A stretch of 30,822 nt of DNA from a virus, in IMG/VR virus record IMGVR_UViG_3300046097_000085, positions 1-30,822 of that record; one strand, given 5' to 3'. Numbering within the stretch: the first letter of the stretch is position 1; every line of letters begins with the position of its first letter. A model generated the notes under the pieces. It worked only from the letters and a program-made list of their open reading frames with translations. It was not told the origin of the DNA and did not search any database. Made by a program: the position numbers and the translations under genes. Shown piece after piece: positions 24,912 through 30,822 of the stretch.

Positions 24912-25406
24912 ATGTTGTATCTGACACTCGGTGTGTTGGTAATGCTTTTTAGCATTTGGCCTATAGTCTCTACTATTAATCTATTAAAAGATTTAAAAGA
25001 AGAAGCTAAAAACTTTGATTTAGCTGTGATTAGCAAATCTTTAAGTGTTATTAATTTTTTCAGTTTTATAATTATTGGTATAAGTATACTTGTATTTATT
25101 ACAGGTTTTACTTTTATAGATTATTATAAACTTGTAGGATTTCAAAAACTCCCTATTTGGTATATAGTATCGTATGCTATTTTAATAGTAAATTCTAGTA
25201 TTACAATTAAGAAAAAACAACTAGTACAAAAAGCTATAGAACAAGTAAAATTTATAAAAACTGTTTCTAAACATAGCCAATTAACTAAACCAGATGAAGC
25301 TATAGCTTTTTGTATAAATATACATAAGAATTCTTCAATATGTTACATGTTGTTTTCTTTATTTGCTTTTGCGGCTATTAATTATACTTACATAATAACA
25401 GGATAG
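24912..25406 (+). CDS. Four-helix inner-membrane protein (164 aa)
   Basis: I choose ATG 24912, preceded by AAAGGA, over an in-frame upstream start at 24834 that lies inside the terminator hairpin. The 164-residue product has four hydrophobic segments (about residues 3-20, 45-70, 82-100 and 138-160) separated by a charged loop at 25-40 and a Lys/Gln-rich loop at 100-135, so it should sit in the host cytoplasmic membrane. No family is recognised. It could serve superinfection exclusion, membrane remodelling or lysis control; none is shown by the sequence. No early promoter element precedes it, so read-through from the kinase gene is likely. Confidence 0.6.
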   Translation: MLYLTLGVLVMLFSIWPIVSTINLLKDLKEEAKNFDLAVISKSLSVINFFSFIIIGISILVFITGFTFIDYYKLVGFQKLPIWYIVSYAILIVNSSITIKKKQLVQKAIEQVKFIKTVSKHSQLTKPDEAIAFCINIHKNSSICYMLFSLFAFAAINYTYIITG

Positions 25407-25417
25407 TAAACACTTTG

Positions 25418-25508
25418 TATATTACTTGGGACAGCCACCCATAGGACCTTTGGTTTACGCACCGAAGCTTTATTGCTTTTATCATTAATCAAGTCGTGGT
25501 GGTTTTTT
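25418..25508 (+). ncRNA. Candidate small structured RNA with promoter core and terminator
   Basis: A TATATTAC core at 25418-25425 is followed by a folded stretch. AGCCACC at 25433-25439 can pair with GGTGGTT at 25498-25504 (one G-U), enclosing CTTTGGT at 25448-25454 paired with ACCGAAG at 25461-25467. A T-run at 25503-25508 follows the closing stem as in an intrinsic terminator. No reading frame with a ribosome site is seen. The GGTGAGA block of the other promoters is missing, so transcription is uncertain. Confidence 0.3.
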
Positions 25509-25522
25509 ACCCGTTCAGAGAT

Positions 25523-25548
25523 CTCCCACAGGCCTAGGCCTGTGGGAG
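25523..25548. terminator. 26-bp perfect palindrome between convergent genes
   Basis: CTCCCACAGGCCTAGGCCTGTGGGAG forms an 11-bp GC-rich stem around CTAG, or a perfect 26-bp duplex palindrome. It lies between convergent genes and probably stops transcription from both sides, although neither side has a long T-run. The AGGCCTAGGCCT centre is among the most GC-rich spots in the window. Confidence 0.6.
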
Positions 25549-25557
25549 TCTGATTCA

Positions 25558-26850
25558 TTAGTGTACTTCGTAGTGAGACTTACAAAAAGTTCTAGCTACA
25601 ATATATAACATAAAAGCATTTCTTACTGCTGAAGCTCTACTAAAATTTGTAAGCTCTGTAGACTTATAAACACCATTTAAGATAGTCTCTTTTATTTCAT
25701 TTAGTTTATCATCTGTATTTCTACTAGAAGTATAAATACCTTTGAATCTAATTAATAAGCCAACCAAATCTTTACTCTTTCTAAATGTTTTTGGATCGTC
25801 CAATATTACGCCATAAGCATGCTCTAGTATGTTATCTATACTTCCATATAAAGGGTGCTTGATACTTAATGAACTATAGTTACCACTGTACCATAATAGT
25901 ACTTCTTTTAAGTTCTTAGGTGAACATGTTGGAAGTAAAGAGCATATTGCTTCTACTAATTCACCTTTAATAAAATCATTTTTATCTGGTATAACATTAA
26001 GTATGTAATTAGTATATGAACTATGACCTTTATCGGCTTCTTTTAAAATTTTTTCACCATCATGAATATAAACATGTGAGTCGGTATTTAATTTCGTACC
26101 TTCTCTGTGTAGTTGATGAAACAGTGTAGTTATCTCACCAACATGAGAATTCATTCTACCTTTGATATCATTAATGCATTGACTAGTTCTATCGCAATTA
26201 GAGAAAGTTTTAATAACATCTAACCAAGTGCCTTCTTGTGATAAAATAGATTCTGATCTATATTTTACCAAAGCTTGCCAAGTACCTAACTGTTTAATTA
26301 GATACTTGGCAGATAAAGCGGCAAATGTAGCTCTAGCAATATCTGGGTCTGGTGGATAAGGATAATATTTTCTTATCAAACTCGTTAGAAAACTATAGTT
26401 TAAATAATTTAAAGTAGATAACTGTGCTTGATATATTAAATCTTTAGATATATTTTTAGTTATACCTATTCTATAAACAACATATAAACAACATATATTA
26501 AAAGGGTCTTGAGAATTTTCAAAAGTAGGATCAAAACTAGGTCTAGTCAACGATCTGTCTTTTTTCTTTTTTTCATTATATTGATTTTGAACATCTATTG
26601 CAGCTTGTGTTATTTTCTTTTGAAGATCTGTTTCATCTATACCAAAAGTATCAATAAAAAAATCATCTCTGTTAGAAGAAGTAAAAGATACCCTTTCTAC
26701 ACCAATAGATCCTTGGCCAAAAAAGTGAGCATGTTCTTCATTCTTGTTAACAAAAGCAACATCCAGTCTTATCAACTTGTGACAAATTGATGTATCAAAT
26801 TTAACATGAGAAAATTCATCGTCTAATATAGATTTTAAAATATCACTCAT
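25558..26850 (-). CDS. Unknown phage protein (430 aa)
   Basis: A 430-residue mostly helical soluble protein. Residues 85-110 are strongly charged and include a KKKK run, and several Cys are scattered through the chain. No enzymatic motif is recognised. Its start overlaps the stop of the upstream 177-residue gene by four bases (ATGA), and the three minus-strand genes from 28244 to 25558 form one operon. Virion or packaging roles are common for such phiKZ-type clusters, but nothing here proves one. Confidence 0.55.
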   Translation of the reverse strand: MSDILKSILDDEFSHVKFDTSICHKLIRLDVAFVNKNEEHAHFFGQGSIGVERVSFTSSNRDDFFIDTFGIDETDLQKKITQAAIDVQNQYNEKKKKDRSLTRPSFDPTFENSQDPFNICCLYVVYRIGITKNISKDLIYQAQLSTLNYLNYSFLTSLIRKYYPYPPDPDIARATFAALSAKYLIKQLGTWQALVKYRSESILSQEGTWLDVIKTFSNCDRTSQCINDIKGRMNSHVGEITTLFHQLHREGTKLNTDSHVYIHDGEKILKEADKGHSSYTNYILNVIPDKNDFIKGELVEAICSLLPTCSPKNLKEVLLWYSGNYSSLSIKHPLYGSIDNILEHAYGVILDDPKTFRKSKDLVGLLIRFKGIYTSSRNTDDKLNEIKETILNGVYKSTELTNFSRASAVRNAFMLYIVARTFCKSHYEVH

Positions 26851-27380
26851 ACCTTTAATTTCCTTTTACCGCTCCAATGCTCTACTGCTATTTTTAAATC
26901 TGTGCTGTAGGCAAAACCATTTTCTTTAGCCCAAGTCTTAGCATCTTCTTGGCAATAATGATTAGCAGATGTTGGGCAGTAAACAACACTAGAAGATTTT
27001 TGTTCTTCAGTCATTAACCTAGAGGCTTCATTTAACTTAACAGTATCGTTAAAGCTATCTTTTTCTGTTTCAGAATAAACATAAAACAATCCTAATACTT
27101 CATTAGAATTGCTCATTTGTTCACAAGCATAATCATGTATGCCTTTATATTTACCAAAAGACAAACAATGAGACTCCATAGCTGCTACTGGTAGAGTAGT
27201 CACATTCTTAGGCAATAACTGATTTAAAGCATTACAACATGCTTGGCTTAAAGAGCCATCAATGATTCCTAATTTACCATTGTTGAAATTAACTATAGCA
27301 TTTTCTAAATCAGAAGTATTTATATCTGATGTAATCAAAGTTTTTTTGATTTCTTTTGTATCAATTGTAATGTCAGACAT
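26847..27380 (-). CDS. Unknown protein, middle gene of the minus-strand operon (177 aa)
   Basis: A 177-residue acidic protein with an Asp/Thr/Lys-rich N-terminus and six or so Cys and His residues spread over the chain (for example C-x-x-C-like spacing is absent, so a zinc site is not clear). It ends in the basic K-R-K-L-K-V. It starts six bases after the upstream gene's stop and overlaps the next start (ATGA), so translation is coupled. Function is unknown. Confidence 0.55.
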   Translation of the reverse strand: MSDITIDTKEIKKTLITSDINTSDLENAIVNFNNGKLGIIDGSLSQACCNALNQLLPKNVTTLPVAAMESHCLSFGKYKGIHDYACEQMSNSNEVLGLFYVYSETEKDSFNDTVKLNEASRLMTEEQKSSSVVYCPTSANHYCQEDAKTWAKENGFAYSTDLKIAVEHWSGKRKLKV

Positions 27381-27386
27381 TTTTAT

Positions 27387-28244
27387 TTATCCTCTTTGTC
27401 CAGTGGTTCTAGCAATTAATCTACTGTATTTAAACTTATCGTTAGTGTAAGCTATCTTTACCCATTTTTGTCTTAAGAAGTCATCGTACATTTGAGCAGC
27501 ATCTGAATAACTCTCAATGATAGATTTTATAACACCTAAAGAAGCACCTGCTTTAAATTCACCTATATCAGTGTTAACTAATAGTTTATTATAGATATAA
27601 GCTTTACAAGCTAATACACATAACTTTTTAAAATCATAAACACTTCTTGGTTGTATATTACTCATATTCTCATCATTGGCTACAACACATATCATCCCCA
27701 TACCTACCTTAACACCAATGGGTAAGTTTCTTACATGGACAATATTCTCACCTATAATTTCAGCTACAGCTGAGCTAATAACTGGTAAATTGTTACCAGA
27801 ATTATAAAGATTGGTTAGAGCTGTTGTTACAGGAGAACCATTGTTACTATCGCAACAACCACTATTGCCCATAACTGAGTTTGTTACACCTGGTCCACCT
27901 GCACTTAAAGCTGCTAACATTCCTTGTGTGACATGTACAACAGATATTACACTGACTATACTTCTGCCGCCTGTTAAATGTTTAGGCACTGTAATAACGT
28001 TAGACCCTACTTCAATTGGATTGACACCACATTGGGATACATCAATTACCATTGTCTGTCCACCAAGCATATTACAGTCTGGTAATACTTTAGCTCTTAG
28101 TACATTGTTAACAATAGCATCGTCTATAGAATAATTATTATATCCTAAATAACTTATATCAAGAAATGCCTTTTGCAAAATTTGCATAGGGATCATAAAC
28201 TTAATTTCATTTAGAGCTTGTGTAAGAGCTTGCAAAATAATCAC
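27387..28244 (-). CDS. Possible virion protein, first gene of the minus-strand operon (285 aa)
   Basis: A 285-residue protein with a beta-rich, Gly/Val/Asn-rich middle (residues 60-190), including a Gly/Cys/Asn/Ser stretch near 125-140, flanked by helical ends. This makeup is common in phage head, neck or tail-associated proteins. Start ATG 28244 has a good GAAAGGTG ribosome site. The 71-bp gap to the divergent gene contains AT-rich TATG-bearing segments on the minus strand that could be a late promoter. No specific family is recognised. Confidence 0.5.
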   Translation of the reverse strand: MIILQALTQALNEIKFMIPMQILQKAFLDISYLGYNNYSIDDAIVNNVLRAKVLPDCNMLGGQTMVIDVSQCGVNPIEVGSNVITVPKHLTGGRSIVSVISVVHVTQGMLAALSAGGPGVTNSVMGNSGCCDSNNGSPVTTALTNLYNSGNNLPVISSAVAEIIGENIVHVRNLPIGVKVGMGMICVVANDENMSNIQPRSVYDFKKLCVLACKAYIYNKLLVNTDIGEFKAGASLGVIKSIIESYSDAAQMYDDFLRQKWVKIAYTNDKFKYSRLIARTTGQRG

Positions 28245-28315
28245 CTTTCATATTTGTTTATATAGTGTTACACCATAGTCAGACCATCTTTAGCAACTTA
28301 TATAATTAGTTTGAT

Positions 28316-28837
28316 ATGAACATCAATCAAGAAACCACTCAAACTTTTTACCATGTGTCAGCTGTAGACTTAGGCTCTAAACCTATATTAAAAGCAAAGA
28401 TACCTGAATGTGCTGGTAAAGATGAGCCTAATGTACCTAGAGTATGTTTTAGTACAAATATATTAGGATGCTTACTTAGTATAGACTCTGGAATACAAGC
28501 ACATATTCCTAGTAGTCTTTTTACTTTACTAGAAGATAAAAGAATTAAAAATAGTAAATTTACAGAAGAAGGATATATTTTAAATCCTACAGTTTATGTA
28601 ACTAACGAAGAATTATATTTACCGCCAGATGTTAGTGATTTTAGGAAAACAAAAGAACACTGGGCTTTAAAAGACATTCAAGTAAAAAGAATAGGTTATT
28701 TAGATGTTAAAAATAATTTACTAGGTGAGTGTTGTGACTATATGGGTGTTTGTTTAACTAGAAACAAATACAGTAAATTAACACCTAATGAATATAAATT
28801 GGCAAAGAAAATAATATCTAATACTTATCCAATATAA
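28316..28837 (+). CDS. Unknown protein, weakly ADP-ribosyltransferase-like (173 aa)
   Basis: The 173-residue product opens with 'FYHVSAVDLG' (residues 11-20) followed by 'PRVCFSTNILGCL' (41-53). An aromatic-His-x-Ser strand followed by an R-x-C-F-S strand recalls the NAD-binding part of ADP-ribosyltransferase and RNA 2'-phosphotransferase folds, but a catalytic Glu cannot be assigned, so this is a weak guess. The middle and C-terminal parts are charged and contain a C-C pair at 140-141. No ribosome site precedes the ATG, which lies within TTGATATG, so the transcript may be leaderless. The stop codon lies inside a hairpin that precedes the tubulin promoter. Confidence 0.55.
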   Translation: MNINQETTQTFYHVSAVDLGSKPILKAKIPECAGKDEPNVPRVCFSTNILGCLLSIDSGIQAHIPSSLFTLLEDKRIKNSKFTEEGYILNPTVYVTNEELYLPPDVSDFRKTKEHWALKDIQVKRIGYLDVKNNLLGECCDYMGVCLTRNKYSKLTPNEYKLAKKIISNTYPI

Positions 28838-28849
28838 AAATATTGGATA
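28826..28849 (+). terminator. Hairpin overlapping the stop codon before the tubulin promoter
   Basis: TATCCAATAT at 28826-28835 pairs perfectly with ATATTGGATA at 28840-28849 around four A. The left arm encodes the last residues and the stop codon of the upstream gene. It is AT-rich and lacks a long T-run, so termination may be partial. Confidence 0.5.
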
Positions 28850-28863
28850 TTTAAAAATAGTTA

Positions 28864-28905
28864 GGGTGAGAATGCAGAAAAATACGTTCTTACATTACTA
28901 TATTG
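28864..28905 (+). promoter_or_regulatory. Early promoter element, copy 6 (class A), upstream of the tubulin-like gene
   Basis: GGGTGAGAATGCAGA at 28864-28878, core TACATTAC at 28891-28898 and TG at 28904-28905, with the shared spacing. It is in the same class as the chimallin-candidate promoter. A leader of about 95 nt follows, with CCAATGA/TCGTTGG able to form a 7-bp hairpin near 28938-28958. Confidence 0.8.
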
Positions 28906-28999
28906 AGCTGGTGTACATTTAACTACATCTGTCTTATCCAATGACTGATCATCGTTGGTAATTTCATTAACCAAGATCTTGAAGAAAGAATTTTCAAAC

Positions 29000-29983
29000 A
29001 TGAGTAAAGAAGTCAATACAGTCGGAATTTATTTTGTAGGCGGCGGTGGGATTAAGTTGGGTCAACGTTTCAGCGAAGGCCGCCAACCAAACAACAATGC
29101 TTTTGCAAAAGCTAATTTTTACTTTCAAGACACCAGTGATGCTACAAATAAGCACATGGGTGATTTGAATATGTATTATTATGATGATCAGCGCAAAGGC
29201 GGCGGTGGCGTACGACAAAACGTTTCTGAAATGGTCCTAGACCGAGTAGGACAATCGTTAGCTAATCAACAACCTTCTGATTATAACATTGTAGTTCACA
29301 CATTGTCAGGAGCGTCTGGTGCCACTATTGGACCAGTATTAGCTGGCGAAATTGCTGCTCAAGGGAAACGTGTAATTAGCATTTGTGTTCACAATGACAA
29401 CAGTCAGAATGCCATCAATAATGCACGCGCTACCATTGCTACGTATGACGGCGTCGCAGACTACCGAGAAACTCCTATGCTTACCCGTATTCATACTGGT
29501 AATGCAAAAGAAAACGATGCAGGCGTAATGAACGACATTGCTTGGTTGTTGTGTTTGTTCTCTGGCAATCATCGTGGACTAGACACTAACGACATCAAAA
29601 CCTGGATGACTCGTGGTTCTCCTACAAGTCCTATGACCAATCGTGCTTGGGTGCTTGAGATTACAGCTGGCAAAATCAATGGTAACAGTTTGGCTGTACT
29701 TGGTTTGGCTACTGAAGAAGTAGCTCAGCCAGAAGGCGGAGTTGTTGGTTTCTTGAAAGTAGGTACTCCAGATGAAGCAATTATTGCTGGTGAGAATAAA
29801 TCAACAAGCGACTTTTTGATCTCTGATACTACACCAGTATGGTTTGCTATTCGAGGAAGTACGGTCAATGCTCTTGCAAAGCAAACTGAGGCTGCCGAAC
29901 AAGCTGCTACTGAAATGGCTAAGTCTTTTGACAATAGTCGTTCTGTAAAATCTACTGGAACTAAAGGCGGTTTGGTTTTCTAA
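29000..29983 (+). CDS. phuZ: Phage tubulin/FtsZ-like GTPase (PhuZ-like)
   Basis: With the start at ATG 29000 the product is 327 residues, close to PhuZ length. The tubulin/FtsZ fold signature is visible: a Gly-rich T1 loop VGGGGIKLG at 13-21, a second Gly-rich loop KGGGG at 66-70 (T3), the phosphate-binding T4 loop SGASGATIG at 103-111, and a T7-like catalytic loop LDTNDIKTWM at 194-203 matching the FtsZ D-x-x-D-[VI]-[RK]-T-x-M pattern. PhuZ filaments centre the phage nucleus and carry capsids to it. The last 30 residues are not acidic, unlike the tail described for 201phi2-1 PhuZ, so filament contacts may differ. GC-richer codons and a class A early promoter fit strong early expression. Confidence 0.8.
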   Translation: MSKEVNTVGIYFVGGGGIKLGQRFSEGRQPNNNAFAKANFYFQDTSDATNKHMGDLNMYYYDDQRKGGGGVRQNVSEMVLDRVGQSLANQQPSDYNIVVHTLSGASGATIGPVLAGEIAAQGKRVISICVHNDNSQNAINNARATIATYDGVADYRETPMLTRIHTGNAKENDAGVMNDIAWLLCLFSGNHRGLDTNDIKTWMTRGSPTSPMTNRAWVLEITAGKINGNSLAVLGLATEEVAQPEGGVVGFLKVGTPDEAIIAGENKSTSDFLISDTTPVWFAIRGSTVNALAKQTEAAEQAATEMAKSFDNSRSVKSTGTKGGLVF

Positions 29984-30013
29984 TATAGTGCCTTTTAAAC
30001 TAGCTTAAATCAT

Positions 30014-30049
30014 CTCCTAGACTGCCATAAAAGGCAGTCTAGGGGTATG
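30014..30049 (+). terminator. Terminator-type hairpin with TATG after the tubulin-like gene
   Basis: CTCCTAGACTGCC at 30014-30026 pairs with GGCAGTCTAGGGG at 30033-30045 (one G-U) around a 6-nt loop, and TATG follows at 30046-30049. No T-run follows, as with the hairpin at 8885. A second small inverted repeat, AAGCGTT/AACGCTT, lies just downstream near 30059-30075. Confidence 0.65.
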
Positions 30050-30103
30050 ACTTGGTACAAGCGTTTTAAACGCTTTAAAGGCTTTTATTTTAAGGAAAAC
30101 AAA

Positions 30104-30822
30104 GTGTCAGCATTGCCAACAATTTCAGCAGGAATGACATCGTGCATTCTAATAAATCCAATCATTTCAGAAATAGAAGTACTCATTAATGAGTTTGAAG
30201 AAATTAAAGAGATTAGTTGTTTAGCAAAGTTTTGTGTATATAATCCAAAACAAGGTAAAAGAAAAGAAATCAAACATTACACAAGCATTCCAATTAGGTC
30301 AAATAAACAAAATAATTCTTTTGATATAGGTGATGTTAAAGTAGTTACTGATACAAGAGACCTTCTTGCTATAGCTGCTAACTGTGATTTAGTAGCTCTA
30401 ATTCCAAACGGGCCTATTAGTCCTAATGAAAAACTGATTAAAACAATTGTAAACAATGCCATTAGCAAACATCCTTATGAAAGATGTATTTTTGATAATG
30501 GTAGTTTTTATCAGTTTCAAGAAGTCATGTGTTATTTGGGCTTAGCTATTATAAAGCATTCATATTTCTGGCCTAGCCATGAAAGATGCATGTCTTTAGA
30601 CCACTCTTATTATAAAGCAATTGATAGAAACACAAAAGTATTTTCTTTAGTAAATGAAAATATTTATGATTACAGCATGAATCATGAATTGTGTTTTGGT
30701 GATGAAGGCAATGCTTTACTTAGAATTTTCCAAATGGGTTCTGACCATTTTGACCATTTCTTAGGTATGGTATACAGTGTTTGTGATGGCTTTGATGATG
30801 AGTTTAGAGTAGCTGTTACTCA
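30104..30822 (+). CDS. Unknown protein, cut by the right window edge (at least 239 aa)
   Basis: An open frame runs without a stop from GTG 30104 to the edge, giving 239 visible residues. TAAGGAAAA lies eight or so bases upstream of the GTG, which decides the start. The protein is soluble and mixed alpha/beta, with His, Cys and Asp residues in the second half ('SDHFDHFLG' near 213-221) that do not form a motif I recognise. It follows the tubulin-like gene after a hairpin and has no six-copy promoter of its own, so it may be read through from the tubulin promoter. Function is unknown. Confidence 0.7.
   Translation, partial: MSALPTISAGMTSCILINPIISEIEVLINEFEEIKEISCLAKFCVYNPKQGKRKEIKHYTSIPIRSNKQNNSFDIGDVKVVTDTRDLLAIAANCDLVALIPNGPISPNEKLIKTIVNNAISKHPYERCIFDNGSFYQFQEVMCYLGLAIIKHSYFWPSHERCMSLDHSYYKAIDRNTKVFSLVNENIYDYSMNHELCFGDEGNALLRIFQMGSDHFDHFLGMVYSVCDGFDDEFRVAVT

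Noticed and set aside
25426-25510. tRNA gene
   Set aside because: There is no cloverleaf: the stems are nested, there is no T-arm GTTC-type motif and no acceptor pairing with a CCA-ready end.
8936-28905. The six repeats as a CRISPR array or dispersed mobile repeat
   Set aside because: Copies are kilobases apart, all in one orientation upstream of genes, with a promoter-like core; there are no regular spacers or cas genes.

Overview
The window comes from a large tailed bacteriophage, most likely a nucleus-forming phiKZ-like jumbo phage (Chimalliviridae). Genes are dense and AT-rich, and both strands are used in blocks. It carries a contractile-tail sheath and tube pair, a divergent family-B DNA polymerase, a split multisubunit RNA polymerase beta-prime fragment with the DFDGD active-site motif, a tubulin/FtsZ-like GTPase (PhuZ-like), and just upstream of the RNA polymerase gene a heavily expressed 650-residue protein whose position matches the phage-nucleus shell protein chimallin (phiKZ gp54, followed by gp55). 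The host cannot be named from this sequence.

Layout. 1-5543 (minus): three genes, at least two of them probable virion proteins. 5544-5730: a divergent control region with a perfect 17-bp inverted repeat. 5731-8871 (plus): tail sheath and tail tube. 9031-10665 (plus): an HNH endonuclease cassette with its own promoter and terminator. 10819-11621 (plus): two small unknown early genes. 11670-15001 (minus): the DNA polymerase and a partner gene. 15002-15351: a control region ending in an early promoter and a three-hairpin leader. 15352-18906 (plus): chimallin candidate and RNA polymerase beta-prime N-terminal part. 19072-21299 (plus): two related HNH endonucleases. 21310-25406 (plus): small early genes including a cysteine-peptidase-like protein, a DHH phosphoesterase, dTMP kinase and a four-helix membrane protein. 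25407-25557: a possible small structured RNA and a 26-bp palindrome. 25558-28244 (minus): three genes of unknown role. 28316-30822 (plus): a small gene with no visible ribosome site, the tubulin-like gene, and an open-ended gene cut by the window edge.

The most distinctive signal is a 42-nt element found six times, always on the plus strand and upstream of a plus-strand gene. A 14-nt upstream block (GGTGAGARTSCAGA) lies at exactly fixed spacing from a YAYATTAC core resembling the early promoter of phiKZ-like phages (TATATTAC), followed by TG. It falls into two classes of three, and the chimallin candidate and tubulin genes share one class. A second repeat family is a set of terminator-like hairpins in which conserved flanking bases, a TATG and usually a run of nine or more T follow the stem. 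Terminator and promoter often sit back to back, forming a module that also brackets one of the HNH genes.

Functional reading: early promoters drive the nucleus shell, tubulin, small takeover-type proteins and selfish endonucleases. The RNA polymerase fragment follows the shell gene. Virion genes use different signals, perhaps the inverted repeat. Gene identities rest on motifs and synteny recalled from the phiKZ family, not on database searches.
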